DNA from: Streptomyces sp. 15-116A
GTDB lineage: Bacteria > Actinomycetota > Actinomycetes > Streptomycetales > Streptomycetaceae
DNA: 37,819 bases
Assembly (NCBI RefSeq): GCF_025290915.1
Contig: NZ_JAOCQE010000034.1
Coordinates: forward strand, 1 to 37,819
Reading direction: 5' to 3'
Below the pieces are notes generated by a model, which saw only the letters and a list, made by a program, of their open reading frames with translations, was not told where the DNA came from and ran no database searches. The position numbers were made by a program, and so were the translations under genes. Numbering within the stretch: the first letter of the stretch is position 1; the number at the start of each line of letters is the position of its first letter. This document shows positions 16,877 to 24,784 of this stretch, in pieces.

Positions 16877-17002
16877 TGGGCCGAAACGTCCGCCCTCGGT
16901 GGTGGACGTTCCGCAAAATCGCCCCACGATCCCCGGCGGCCTGCTGCACTTTGTCCCAGGGACGCACGTCCTCGACACCAGCAGCGGGAGAAGGAGGCCG
17001 TC

Positions 17003-17470
17003 GTGAGACGAGTACGCCCTGGGACGGCGGCGTCCCGCGGTGGTGCCGGCTCCCGGGCGGCCGGCGAGGAACGCGCCCTCACCAGCGTCGCGACCGGCGA
17101 CACCGTCCGGGGCGGTGAGCCCGTGGACCTGCCCCGCCTGTGGCACGTCACCCTCAGCGTCTCCGGCGAGCAGGCGCCGATCAAGGAGGTCCGCCGGGCC
17201 CTGGAACAGCTCGCCCACGACCACCCCTTCCTGCTGACCAGCCGCTACGCCGACGACCACGCCGAGATCCGCTACTGGGAAGAGGCCCGCGACCTGCACG
17301 ACGCCGCCGCCGTGGCCCTGCGCCTGTGGGGCGAGCACCGGCAGACGGCCGGGCTGCCGCCCTGGGAGATCGTCGGCCTGGAGGTCATCGACCGGGCCAC
17401 CTACCACCAGCGCATCGCCGAGGGCTACGGCCCGCCGCCCGCGAGCCCGGTCGGCGTGCACCCGTTCTGA
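17003..17470 (+). CDS. Conserved-looking hypothetical protein between proB and proA
   Basis: A 155-residue soluble protein of no recognised family. The first ~45 residues are Arg/Ala/Gly-rich and probably disordered. The rest is compact and mixed alpha/beta ([35 protein letters not shown]...), with aromatic and acidic patches ([19 protein letters not shown]) and a proline-rich end. It has an excellent ribosome-binding site, AAGGAGG, 5 nt before the GTG. A 9-bp inverted repeat (16953-16961 GTCCCAGGG/17017-17025 CCCTGGGAC) brackets that site and the start codon and could limit translation. Being sandwiched between proB and proA suggests co-expression with proline synthesis, but no enzymatic motif supports a specific role. 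Confidence 0.8.
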   Translation: MRRVRPGTAASRGGAGSRAAGEERALTSVATGDTVRGGEPVDLPRLWHVTLSVSGEQAPIKEVRRALEQLAHDHPFLLTSRYADDHAEIRYWEEARDLHDAAAVALRLWGEHRQTAGLPPWEIVGLEVIDRATYHQRIAEGYGPPPASPVGVHPF

Positions 17471-17531
17471 GTGCTTTTGCGGGCGTGTCTCGGTGTTTGG
17501 GATGAGCGTCATCACCGGCCGCCGCCCGCAC

Positions 17532-17537
17532 TACCCT
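17532..17537 (+). promoter_or_regulatory. -10 element for leaderless proA mRNA
   Basis: TACCCT (TANNNT) ends 6 nt before the proA ATG, placing the expected transcription start on the A of the start codon. No Shine-Dalgarno sequence is present. The -35 region is weak. Confidence 0.5.
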
Positions 17538-17543
17538 TCCCTC

Positions 17544-18830
17544 ATGACCACGCTCTCGCCGTACGACTCGATGTCCCCGGTCGACCAGGCCGCCTACCGG
17601 GCCAAGGCCGCCGCCGCGACCCTCGCGCCGCTGCCGCGCGCCGCCAAGGATGACGCGCTCCTCGCCGTCGCCGACGCGCTGGAGGTCCGTACCGCCGAGA
17701 TCGTCGAGGCCAACGCCCAGGACGTGGCCAAGGCGCGCGAGGCCGGCATCAGCGAGGGCATGATCGACCGGCTCACCCTCACCCCGGAGCGGGTCCGCGC
17801 CATCGCCTCCGACGTGCGCGACGTGGCCGCGCTGCCCGACCCGGTCGGTGAGGTCGTCCGCGGCTCCACGCTGCCCAACGGCATCGACCTGCGCCAGGTC
17901 CGCGTGCCGCTCGGCGTCGTCGGGATCATCTACGAGGGGCGCCCGAACGTCACCGTCGACGCCGCCGCCCTGTGCCTGAAGTCCGGCAACGCGGTCCTGC
18001 TGCGCGGCTCGTCCTCGGCGTACCGGTCGAACACGGCGCTGGTGCGCGTCCTGCGGGACGCCGTGGGCGGGGCCGGGCTGCCCGCCGACGCCGTGCAGCT
18101 GGTGCCCGGCGAGAGCCGCGAGAGCGTGCGCGAGCTGATGCGCGCCCGCGGCCTGGTCGACGTGCTCATCCCGCGTGGCGGCGCCTCCCTGATCAACACC
18201 GTCGTGCAGGAGTCGATCGTCCCGGTCATCGAGACCGGCACCGGCAACTGCCACGTCTACGTCGACGCCCAGGCCGACCTCGACATGGCCGTGGAGATCC
18301 TGGTCAACTCCAAGGCCCAGCGGGTCGGCGTCTGCAACGCCGCCGAGACCCTGCTGGTCCACCAGGACATCGCCGCCGACTTCCTGCCGCGCGCCCTGGA
18401 CGCCCTCGCGGACGCCGGGGTCACCGTGCACGCCGACGAGCGGGTGATGGCGTACGCCAAGGACTCCCGGGCGACCGTGGTCGAGGCGACGGCCGAGGAC
18501 TGGGAGACCGAGTACCTGTCGTACGACATCGCCGCCGCCGTCGTCGACTCGCTCGACAAGGCCGTCGAGCACATCCGGCTGTGGACCTCGGGCCACACCG
18601 AGGCGATCGTCACCACCTCGCAGGCCGCCGCCCGCCGGTTCACCCAGTTGGTGGACTCCACCACGGTCGCGGTGAACGCCTCCACCCGTTTCACCGACGG
18701 CGGCCAGTTCGGCTTCGGCGCCGAGATCGGCATCTCCACGCAGAAGCTGCACGCCCGGGGCCCGATGGGCCTGCCGGAGCTGACCAGCACCAAGTACATC
18801 GTGACCGGCGACGGGCACACCCGCCGCTGA
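17544..18830 (+). CDS. proA: Gamma-glutamyl phosphate reductase
   Basis: This 428-residue NADPH-dependent enzyme converts gamma-glutamyl phosphate to glutamate semialdehyde, the second proline-pathway step after ProB. It is an aldehyde-dehydrogenase-superfamily protein of normal length. Visible features include [29 protein letters not shown] in the Rossmann part, [22 protein letters not shown], the catalytic-Cys region [12 protein letters not shown] and the C-terminal [24 protein letters not shown] 17544 is chosen because it sits 6 nt after a TACCCT -10 element (leaderless) and matches family length; the frame is open upstream without support. proB lies two genes upstream. Confidence 0.96.
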   Translation: MTTLSPYDSMSPVDQAAYRAKAAAATLAPLPRAAKDDALLAVADALEVRTAEIVEANAQDVAKAREAGISEGMIDRLTLTPERVRAIASDVRDVAALPDPVGEVVRGSTLPNGIDLRQVRVPLGVVGIIYEGRPNVTVDAAALCLKSGNAVLLRGSSSAYRSNTALVRVLRDAVGGAGLPADAVQLVPGESRESVRELMRARGLVDVLIPRGGASLINTVVQESIVPVIETGTGNCHVYVDAQADLDMAVEILVNSKAQRVGVCNAAETLLVHQDIAADFLPRALDALADAGVTVHADERVMAYAKDSRATVVEATAEDWETEYLSYDIAAAVVDSLDKAVEHIRLWTSGHTEAIVTTSQAAARRFTQLVDSTTVAVNASTRFTDGGQFGFGAEIGISTQKLHARGPMGLPELTSTKYIVTGDGHTRR

Positions 18831-18845
18831 GGACGGCCGTCTCGC

Positions 18846-18872
18846 CAGACGGATGAATTTCCATACCGTCTG
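18846..18872 (+). promoter_or_regulatory. Hairpin/operator at the proA-membrane gene junction
   Basis: CAGACGGATG (18846-18855) pairs with CAT-A-CCGTCTG (18862-18872) with one bulged base and an AATTTC loop. It can terminate proA. Its right arm touches the position expected for the -35 box of the next gene (18871-18876), so it could also be an operator. Confidence 0.5.
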
Positions 18873-18893
18873 CCCAAATTGACCCCCCAGGTC

Positions 18894-18899
18894 TACTCT
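18894..18899 (+). promoter_or_regulatory. -10 element of a leaderless gene
   Basis: TACTCT ends 6 nt before GTG 18906. There is no Shine-Dalgarno sequence, so a leaderless transcript starting at the initiation codon is predicted. Confidence 0.5.
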
Positions 18900-18905
18900 G
18901 GATCC

Positions 18906-19472
18906 GTGCCGGAGGACGTGGGGGGCACGCCGTTCCCTGACGGCTGGGAGCCCGACGACGACCACGACCGCGGGGTGTCGGACGAAGAGTTCGCCTCCGT
19001 GGTCTTCGACGAGGACTTCGTACGCGCGGCCGTGGTGCACGAGCCGACCGCCGTCGAACGCCTCCTGGCCGCCGCCCAGGCCAGAGCCGAGGCCTCCGAG
19101 GCGGAGGCCCACCGCGCCCGCGCCGGAGGCGAGCGCTACGACGACGGCTACGGCCGGTACCGCGGCGACCCCGACCTCGACGACGACGAGGACGAGGACC
19201 TGGACGTCCTGGAGGACGGCTACGGCCACCCCGGCCCGTACGGCCGCCAGGTCCGCTGGCACCGTCCCGTCGCCTGGATGCTCGCCCTGGTGATGGGCAT
19301 CGGCATGGTCGCCCTCGCCTTCTCGGCGGTCTACCGGGGCGCCTCCTCCAGCCGCGAGGACCAGGTGCCGCCGCCCGTCTCCACCGAGCCCGCGCAGGGC
19401 GGATCGGCCACCCCGTCCGCCTCCGCCGACCACTCCCCGCCGACCGTCCCGGTGATCCCGCGCACCCCCTGA
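18906..19472 (+). CDS. Bitopic membrane protein with N-terminal VVFDE motif
   Basis: A 188-residue protein of unknown function. The N-terminal ~115 residues are highly acidic and predicted cytoplasmic, including VVFDEDFVRAA at 32-42, an Ala/Glu-rich helix (ERLLAAAQARAEASEAEAH) and a DDDEDED cluster. One transmembrane segment follows at about 121-142 (VAWMLALVMGIGMVALAFSA), then a Ser/Pro/Thr-rich, probably extracellular tail. The neighbouring product (19561-20634) repeats the VVFDE-x-FVRAA block and the same topology, implying a common cytoplasmic partner. GTG 18906 is preferred over 18879 because of the TACTCT -10 box 6 nt before it. By position it should correspond to S. coelicolor SCO2584, which I recall being linked to spore-wall synthesis (unverified). 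Confidence 0.78.
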   Translation: MPEDVGGTPFPDGWEPDDDHDRGVSDEEFASVVFDEDFVRAAVVHEPTAVERLLAAAQARAEASEAEAHRARAGGERYDDGYGRYRGDPDLDDDEDEDLDVLEDGYGHPGPYGRQVRWHRPVAWMLALVMGIGMVALAFSAVYRGASSSREDQVPPPVSTEPAQGGSATPSASADHSPPTVPVIPRTP

Positions 19473-19483
19473 CAGCGGGCGCC

Positions 19484-19511
19484 GAACCTGGTGAGAACCT
19501 GTCAGAACTTG
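19484..19511 (+). promoter_or_regulatory. Three GAACCTG-type direct repeats
   Basis: GAACCTG (19484-19490), GAACCTG (19495-19501) and GAACTTG (19505-19511) recur at 11- and 10-bp spacing, one helical turn apart. They lie just upstream of the promoter for the gene at 19561. On the other strand they read as GTTC repeats, loosely like PhoP direct-repeat units. Regulator identity is unknown. Confidence 0.4.
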
Positions 19512-19548
19512 GCGCACGGCGGGGCGTTTACCCGAGGTCCCGCAGACC

Positions 19549-19554
19549 TACCCT
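19549..19554 (+). promoter_or_regulatory. -10 element of a leaderless gene
   Basis: TACCCT ends 6 nt before ATG 19561, again predicting a leaderless mRNA. GAAGG between them could alternatively be read as a very close SD. The -35 (TTTACC near 19527) is weak. Confidence 0.5.
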
Positions 19555-19560
19555 GAAGGT

Positions 19561-20634
19561 ATGGGAGGGCCTGCGGACCCACCCGAGGGGACCCCCGAGG
19601 GCGCCCCCGGAGGTGGCGAGGACGAGTACCGGTCCGTCGTCTTCGACGAGTCCTTCGTCCGTGCTGCCCGCCTCCAGGAGTACTCCGCCCAGGAGCGCAT
19701 CACCGACCACGCCCCCGCCGTACGCCGCCGGCCGCCGCTGCGCCGGGCCGGGCTGTCCCGGCAGGCCCTGGTCCTCGTGGTGCTGATCGCCCTCGCGTTC
19801 GGCACCGCCGTCTACATGGGCGTACGGCACCCGTACCAGACCCCGGCCGCCCAGGAGCCCGCCGACCCCCTGCGTATGACGGTCATCCCGCTCGCCCCCG
19901 AGGGCAAGGTGCCCGGCGCCACCGACATCGAACGGCTGTACGCCAGCAGTCCGGCGGCGCAGTTCCGCATCGGCGCCGAGGGCGTCCCGCTGCCCGCCTC
20001 CCGGCGCACCGCCCACTTCTCCGACGGCCAGGTCGTGACGGCGCTGATCACCGCGCGGGACTACATCGTCCGCTCCTCGCTCGACCCCGAGGTGCTCACC
20101 GGCCGCGAGACGCGCTCCGTGCGGGTGCTGCTCGACCCCGACCAGCTGGACCAGTTCGACCAGAGCTTCGCCCGCCCCACCGCCGACGGGCGGCACGCAC
20201 CCACCGGATGGCTGGTCCGCTTCGACCCCGCCCGCACCGAGCTGGCCGGCCGCGAGATCCGCGTCCAGGGCACGCTCCAGGCCGCCGAGACCGACTCCTC
20301 CACCCTCGAGGTCACCTCGGACCACACGTTCGTGTACGCGCTGCGCCCGGCCGGCGCGGGCCAGGAGGCGAAGGCGTCGCTGTTCACGGTCCGGCGCGAG
20401 CTGCACTTCCGCTTCGACCGCGAGGATCTGCGGCTGCACCAGGCGCAGCTCGTCGTCTCCTACGTCCAGGCAGGGCCCCTGTCCTGCGCGGAGGACTCCG
20501 CGAGCCGGCTGCGTCCGCTGCTGGCGGGCCAGACCGCCAAGGAGGGCGGCCCGGCGGGCACCGACCCCTACGCCACCGGCAGCGCCCCGGCCCTGTGCGG
20601 CGCCCTGGCCCCGGGGGCGCAGCCGAGGCTGTGA
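19561..20634 (+). CDS. Bitopic membrane protein with VVFDE motif and large extracytoplasmic domain
   Basis: The 357-residue product has a short cytoplasmic N terminus rich in Gly/Pro/Glu, then VVFDESFVRAA (26-36) and an ERI-containing helix. A basic stretch precedes one transmembrane segment at about 69-87 (ALVLVVLIALAFGTAVYMG). The large C-terminal region (~90-357) looks folded and exported. It has alternating beta-like segments (SVRVLLDPDQLDQFDQSF, ELAGREIRVQGTL, HFRFDREDLRLHQAQLVVSYVQAG) and two Cys (in PLSCAED and ALCGAL) that could form a disulphide. No enzyme family is recognised. The motif shared with its upstream neighbour suggests that the two proteins bind the same intracellular partner. 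It converges on an M48 protease gene with only 15 bp between stops. Confidence 0.8.
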   Translation: MGGPADPPEGTPEGAPGGGEDEYRSVVFDESFVRAARLQEYSAQERITDHAPAVRRRPPLRRAGLSRQALVLVVLIALAFGTAVYMGVRHPYQTPAAQEPADPLRMTVIPLAPEGKVPGATDIERLYASSPAAQFRIGAEGVPLPASRRTAHFSDGQVVTALITARDYIVRSSLDPEVLTGRETRSVRVLLDPDQLDQFDQSFARPTADGRHAPTGWLVRFDPARTELAGREIRVQGTLQAAETDSSTLEVTSDHTFVYALRPAGAGQEAKASLFTVRRELHFRFDREDLRLHQAQLVVSYVQAGPLSCAEDSASRLRPLLAGQTAKEGGPAGTDPYATGSAPALCGALAPGAQPRL

Positions 20635-20649
20635 GCGACCCGGGAGGGT

Positions 20650-21741
20650 TCAGTCACCGTCGCGCGGCGGACGCTCGCCCTCCGAGGACGGCGGCGGCTT
20701 GGGCGAGGTGAACCCGCCGAAGCCGCGGCGGACCCGGTCGCCCAGGTCGCCGGCGCCGCCCGCGATGTCGCTCACCAGCTTCATCAGCGGGTCCTTGGAG
20801 TTCTTCACCTCGCCGGCGTACGAGCTCGCCGACTCCCGCCAGGAGTCCCGTACCGAGGCGTCCTTGTCCTCGTCGCGGCGCGGGTAGTGGCCGTCCATGA
20901 TCCGCTGGTAGTCGCGGGAGGCCTGCCACTTCTTCAGCTCCGCCGCGCGCACGGTGGTGAACGGGTGGGAGCGGGGCAGCACGTTGAGGATCTTCAGCAC
21001 CGAGTCGCGCAGATCGCCCCCGGCCTCGTACTCCTCGGCCTGCTCCAGGAACGCGTCCACGTTCATCTCGTGCAGATGGTTGCCGCCCGCGATCTTCATC
21101 AGACCGCGCATGGAGGCGTGCAGGTCCTGTCCGACCAGCAGCCCGGCGCGGTCGGCGGACAGCTCCGACTTGCGGAACCACTCCCGCAGCGCCGTCACGA
21201 TCGCCATGATCGCGAAGTTGCCCAGCGGGATCCACGCCACCCGGACCGCGAGCGAGGTGAGGAACAGCAGGATCGTGCGGTACACGCTGTGACCGGAGAG
21301 CGCGTGCCCGACCTCGTGCCCGATGACCGCCCGCATCTCCTCCTCGTCGAGCAGCTCCACCAGGCCCGTGGTGACCACGATGATCGGCTCGTCCAGGCCG
21401 ATGCACATCGCGTTGGGGTTCGGGTCCTGGTTGACGTACATCGGCGGGACCTTCTCCAGGTCCAGGATGTAGCAGGCGTCCCGCAGCATGTCGTTCAGAT
21501 GCGCGAACTGGCGGTCCGAGACGCGCACCGAGTCGGACAGGAACAGCAGCCGCAGACTGCGCTCGGGCAGCAGCCCGCTCAGCGCCTTGAAGACGGTGTC
21601 GAAACCGCTCAGCTTGCGCAGCGCCACCAGGGCGGAGCGGTCGGCGGGATGCTCGTACGCACGCGAGGAGATTCCGGGGAAGCGCCTGCGCTGCCTGCTC
21701 GGCACGCTCTCGTGCCCGTTGTGCTGATGGCCGTCGGACAT
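20650..21741 (-). CDS. M48-family membrane metalloprotease
   Basis: A 363-residue Zn-dependent peptidase related to HtpX/Ste24. The active-site HEVGH lies at 142-146 (IGHEVGHALSGH) and the third zinc ligand is the Glu of SELSADR at ~193. Two closely spaced hydrophobic segments (~157-190) form a membrane hairpin between them, as in HtpX. The C-terminal ~60 residues are charged, with a proline-rich end (TSPKPPPSSEGE). Family members degrade misfolded membrane proteins; a specific substrate cannot be inferred. ATG 21741 is preceded on the minus strand by a GGGGGAA element. It is convergent with the upstream membrane-protein gene, and no obvious terminator lies between. Confidence 0.9.
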   Translation of the reverse strand: MSDGHQHNGHESVPSRQRRRFPGISSRAYEHPADRSALVALRKLSGFDTVFKALSGLLPERSLRLLFLSDSVRVSDRQFAHLNDMLRDACYILDLEKVPPMYVNQDPNPNAMCIGLDEPIIVVTTGLVELLDEEEMRAVIGHEVGHALSGHSVYRTILLFLTSLAVRVAWIPLGNFAIMAIVTALREWFRKSELSADRAGLLVGQDLHASMRGLMKIAGGNHLHEMNVDAFLEQAEEYEAGGDLRDSVLKILNVLPRSHPFTTVRAAELKKWQASRDYQRIMDGHYPRRDEDKDASVRDSWRESASSYAGEVKNSKDPLMKLVSDIAGGAGDLGDRVRRGFGGFTSPKPPPSSEGERPPRDGD

Positions 21742-21883
21742 GTTTCCCCCATGTGCGTCGATGTGACCCTGCGGTCCCGTGTGCGGCCCTGTGCTCCCCC
21801 GAGGCGAAGCCCAGCCTAGGCCGAGTTACCGTGGACCGGCAGTACGGCAGTACGGCAGACCGGTTCGGCCGAGGAGACCGCAC

Positions 21884-21973
21884 GTGATCAGGATCGCGCT
21901 CGTCGTGATGGTGGTGGGCTGTGGGCTCACCGCGTGGTTCCTGCTGCGTGGCTACAGCCAGAAGGACGACTGA
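21884..21973 (+). CDS. 29-residue single-pass membrane peptide
   Basis: GTG 21884 is preceded by GAGGAG (21871-21876, 7-nt spacing). The 29-codon ORF encodes an N-terminal hydrophobic helix (IRIALVVMVVGCGLTAWFLL) followed by a short charged tail, RGYSQKDD. It could be longer from a start at 21779, but that extension is Pro/Arg-rich and lacks an SD. Such tiny proteins usually modulate a larger membrane complex; no partner is evident. It lies head-to-head with the M48 protease gene, sharing an intergenic region that contains the duplicated octamer CAGTACGG. Confidence 0.65.
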   Translation: MIRIALVVMVVGCGLTAWFLLRGYSQKDD

Positions 21974-22079
21974 GCGCACGGGAAGGTTGCCGCGGGAGTC
22001 GGCGTGATCGGCGCCGAGGCGCCCGCTTACGATGAGCCGACGTCTTTATCCCGCCCACACGCGATAGGTCCTGCCGAAG

Positions 22080-22244
22080 ATGAGCTTCCACAGCACCGCT
22101 GCCCAGTTGGTCACCCTCGCCTCCGAGGGCGGAGAGCACGGCGGCAACCACGAGAGCCTCAACCCCTACCTCACGGGCGGCGGCGCCCTGTTCATCCTGC
22201 TGCTCCTGCTGTGGATCACCACCCGCTTCAACCGCGACCGCTGA
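22080..22244 (+). CDS. 54-residue small membrane protein
   Basis: The ORF runs from ATG 22080 to TGA 22244. It encodes a polar N terminus with several Gly/His/Asn residues ([17 protein letters not shown]), a glycine-rich turn, one hydrophobic segment ([13 protein letters not shown]) and a basic end (RFNRDR). From memory, very similar short proteins occur upstream of nadD in other streptomycetes. The ribosome-binding site is weak (GAAG close to the ATG). Function is unknown. The TM-plus-basic-tail design suggests the C terminus is cytoplasmic. It is followed by nadD after 68 bp. Confidence 0.75.
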   Translation: MSFHSTAAQLVTLASEGGEHGGNHESLNPYLTGGGALFILLLLLWITTRFNRDR

Positions 22245-22298
22245 GCCCGGCGCCGTCCGCCGGGGGAACTGGTGACCGGGGCCCACAGCCCGGGCCGG

Positions 22299-22304
22299 TA
22301 GGGT
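22299..22304 (+). promoter_or_regulatory. -10 element for nadD
   Basis: TAGGGT ends 8 nt before the nadD ATG, so the mRNA would have at most a couple of untranslated nucleotides. No SD sequence is present before ATG 22313. Confidence 0.45.
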
Positions 22305-22312
22305 CTGCACGC

Positions 22313-22951
22313 ATGGGAGAGCAGGACAGGCCTACCGGCCCCGGCAGCGGCCCCGCGAGGTCGGGCAAGCGCCGCCTCGGCGTCATGGGCGGCACCTTCG
22401 ACCCGATCCACCACGGGCACCTGGTGGCGGCCAGCGAGGTCGCCGCCCAGTTCCACCTCGACGAGGTGGTCTTCGTCCCCACCGGCCAGCCGTGGCAGAA
22501 GAGCCACCGCACGGTGTCCGCGGCCGAGGACCGCTATCTGATGACGGTCATCGCCACCGCCGAGAACCCGCAGTTCTCCGTGAGCCGCATCGACATCGAC
22601 CGCGGCGGCCCCACCTACACCGTGGACACCCTGCGCGACCTGCGCGCGCTCAACCCGGACACGGACCTGTTCTTCATCACCGGCGCCGACGCCCTCGCCC
22701 AGATCCTCACCTGGCGCGACAGCGAGGAGCTGTTCTCCCTGGCGCATTTCATCGGCGTCACCCGGCCGGGCCACCACCTGAGCGACGCGGGTCTGCCCGA
22801 GGGCGGCGTCTCGCTGGTCGAGGTGCCCGCCCTCGCGATCTCCTCCACGGACTGCCGTGCGAGAGTCGCCAAGGGAGACCCCGTCTGGTATCTGGTGCCG
22901 GACGGAGTCGTGCGCTACATCGCCAAACGAGAGCTGTACCGCGGCGAGTGA
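22313..22951 (+). CDS. nadD: Nicotinate-nucleotide adenylyltransferase
   Basis: A 212-residue enzyme that joins ATP and nicotinate mononucleotide to deamido-NAD+, the penultimate step of NAD synthesis. It shows the nucleotidyl-transferase [11 protein letters not shown] motif (25-35 region, HxGH), [12 protein letters not shown], the substrate-binding [27 protein letters not shown], and the C-terminal [10 protein letters not shown] motif corresponding to ISSTxIR. ATG 22313 gives a normal-length protein with a short polar N-terminal extension and sits 8 nt after a TAGGGT -10 box. It is followed after 16 bp by an LCP-type gene and then rsfS, the usual actinobacterial order. Confidence 0.95.
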   Translation: MGEQDRPTGPGSGPARSGKRRLGVMGGTFDPIHHGHLVAASEVAAQFHLDEVVFVPTGQPWQKSHRTVSAAEDRYLMTVIATAENPQFSVSRIDIDRGGPTYTVDTLRDLRALNPDTDLFFITGADALAQILTWRDSEELFSLAHFIGVTRPGHHLSDAGLPEGGVSLVEVPALAISSTDCRARVAKGDPVWYLVPDGVVRYIAKRELYRGE

Positions 22952-22967
22952 GCCGAGAGGGGCACCG

Positions 22968-24662
22968 GTGAACGACCGATACGACGCGGGATACGGGACC
23001 GACGGGTCCGCCCCGTACGAGCTCGTCGGCTACGACGCGTACGGCCGGCCTGTCTACCGCCAGGCCCCGCCCCGGCCGGAGGCCTACGACCCGTACCAGC
23101 AGCAGCCGCAGCAGCAGGGCCACCAGGGGTACGGCTACGACCCGTACGCGACCGGCGCCGGGCAGCCCGCGCCCTCGTACGACCAGGGCACCTACGACCC
23201 GTCGTACCCTTCCTACCCCTCCTACGACCCCTACGGCACCGCACAGCAGCCGCAGCAGCCGCACATCCCCGCGCAGGGTCAGCACGCCCCGTACGACCCC
23301 TACGGCGGCCCGGAGACAGCGCACATCCCGCACCAGCCAGGACCCGTCGACGACGAGCCGGCCGAGTCCGCCCCCGCGGAGCAGGAGCGCGACTACCGCA
23401 CGGAGCAGTTCGCGTTCGTGGAGGAGCCGGACGACGACTCCGAGGACGTCATCGACTGGCTGAAGTTCACCGAGAACCGCACCGAGCGCCGCGAGGAGGC
23501 CCGCCGCCGCGCCCGCAGCCGGATCGTCGCCCTCGTCGTCGTGCTCGCCCTCGTCGCGGTGGGCGGCGTCGGCTACCTCTGGTACGCCGGGAAGCTGCCC
23601 GGCCTGTCCGACTCCGGCACCGGCACCGGCACCACGACCGCGGCGGGCGCCCAGAAGCGCGACGTCATCGTCGTCCATCTGCACGACACCAAGAAGGGCG
23701 GCACCGCCACCGCGCTGCTGGTGGACAACACCACCACCAAGCAGGGCACCACCGTGCTGCTGCCCAACTCCCTCGCGCTGACCGCCGACGACGGCACCAC
23801 CACCACGCTCGCCAAGTCCGTCGAGGACGACGGCTCCGAGGCCACCCGCACCGCGCTGGACACGGTCCTCGGCACCGACATCGAGGGCACCTGGCGCCTG
23901 GACACCCCCTTCCTGCTCACCCTCGTCGACCTGGTCGGCACCATCGAGGTCGACACGAACGCCGACGTGCCCGACCCCAACGCCAAGAAGAAGGGCGAGG
24001 CACCGCTGGTCCGCAAGGGCGAGAAGCAGACCCTCAGCGGCAAGATGGCCGTCGCCTACGCCACCTACCGCGCCCCCGGCGAGTCGTCCAACGCCCAGCT
24101 GGAGCGCTTCGGGCAGGTCCTGCACGGGGTGCTGCGCAAGATGACCTCCGACCCGGACGCCGCGACCACCACCGTGCAGACCCTGGGGCAGATCATCGAG
24201 CCGCCGCTGACCGACGCGGACCTCGGCTCCTTCCTCGCGAGGCTGTCCGATCTCGCCAAGGGCGGCGACCACAAGACGGCCCTGCTGCCCGTGCAGCAGG
24301 ACGGCACGCTCAGCGCCGAGGCGAGCGACAGCGTCGTCAAGGAGATCCTCGGCGGCACCGCGAAGAGCCCCGACAAGGACGCCGCGGTCAGCGTCTCCGT
24401 GCGCAACGCCACCGGTGTGAAGGACAACACGGAGAAGGCCCGCGTCACGCTCCTCAACGGCGGCTTCACCTTCCTGGAGGGCGGCAGCACCACGGCCGCG
24501 GCGAAGTCGAAGGTCGTCTACGCGAACGCCGCCGACAAGGAGCACGCCGGCGAGGTCGCCAAGACCCTGGGCCTGCCCACCGGCGCCGTCACCAAGGGCG
24601 ACGTCTCCGCCGGGGCACGGGTGTCGGTGGTCCTCGGCCAGGACTACGAACCCGGGTCGTAG
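22968..24662 (+). CDS. LytR-CpsA-Psr-like protein with LytR_C domain
   Basis: A 564-residue membrane protein. Residues 1-~140 are a Tyr/Gln/Pro-rich cytoplasmic region with repeated YDPY/YDPS units. A charged segment with VIDWLKF (161-167) leads to the transmembrane helix at ~186-206. The extracytoplasmic part has an LCP-like domain (~230-395; RDVIVVHLHD, DLVGTIEV, AYATYR at 363-368) and a LytR_C domain (~470-560; VSVRNATG, VVLGQDY). LCP enzymes attach anionic glycopolymers to peptidoglycan. Here the usual RSDTM and SIPRD motifs are replaced by RDVIVVHL and LLPNS, so catalysis is uncertain. By synteny it should match S. coelicolor PdtA (SCO2578), recalled as a polydiglycosylphosphate transferase. 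GAGAGGGG precedes GTG 22968. Confidence 0.85.
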   Translation: MNDRYDAGYGTDGSAPYELVGYDAYGRPVYRQAPPRPEAYDPYQQQPQQQGHQGYGYDPYATGAGQPAPSYDQGTYDPSYPSYPSYDPYGTAQQPQQPHIPAQGQHAPYDPYGGPETAHIPHQPGPVDDEPAESAPAEQERDYRTEQFAFVEEPDDDSEDVIDWLKFTENRTERREEARRRARSRIVALVVVLALVAVGGVGYLWYAGKLPGLSDSGTGTGTTTAAGAQKRDVIVVHLHDTKKGGTATALLVDNTTTKQGTTVLLPNSLALTADDGTTTTLAKSVEDDGSEATRTALDTVLGTDIEGTWRLDTPFLLTLVDLVGTIEVDTNADVPDPNAKKKGEAPLVRKGEKQTLSGKMAVAYATYRAPGESSNAQLERFGQVLHGVLRKMTSDPDAATTTVQTLGQIIEPPLTDADLGSFLARLSDLAKGGDHKTALLPVQQDGTLSAEASDSVVKEILGGTAKSPDKDAAVSVSVRNATGVKDNTEKARVTLLNGGFTFLEGGSTTAAAKSKVVYANAADKEHAGEVAKTLGLPTGAVTKGDVSAGARVSVVLGQDYEPGS

Positions 24663-24692
24663 AACCGGGGTCGTAGCACCCGGGGCGTGGCG
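24651..24692 (+). repeat. Three imperfect 14-bp repeats across the LCP gene stop
   Basis: CCCGGGTCGTAGAA, CCGGGGTCGTAGCA and CCCGGGGCGTGGCG follow each other at 14-bp period. The first contains the TAG stop. An outer CCCGGGT/ACCCGGG pairing is possible, so it could double as a weak terminator. Confidence 0.45.
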
Positions 24693-24784
24693 CCCGTACC
24701 GGTGTGATCGGTAATCCGTGGGGCGTGGTCGGCGGTCCGTGAGACCCTTGACGAAACACGTGACCGCCGACCGAAAGCCTTGTA

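Noticed and set aside
15533..17515. Minus-strand frame continuing upstream of the pyruvyl transferase through proB and beyond
   Set aside because: The frame happens to lack stops, but only the part from 15532 downward matches a protein family; the rest is antisense to proB and the following gene.
17385..19517. 710-codon minus-strand ORF opposite proA
   Set aside because: Antisense shadow of proA; no start signal or domain.
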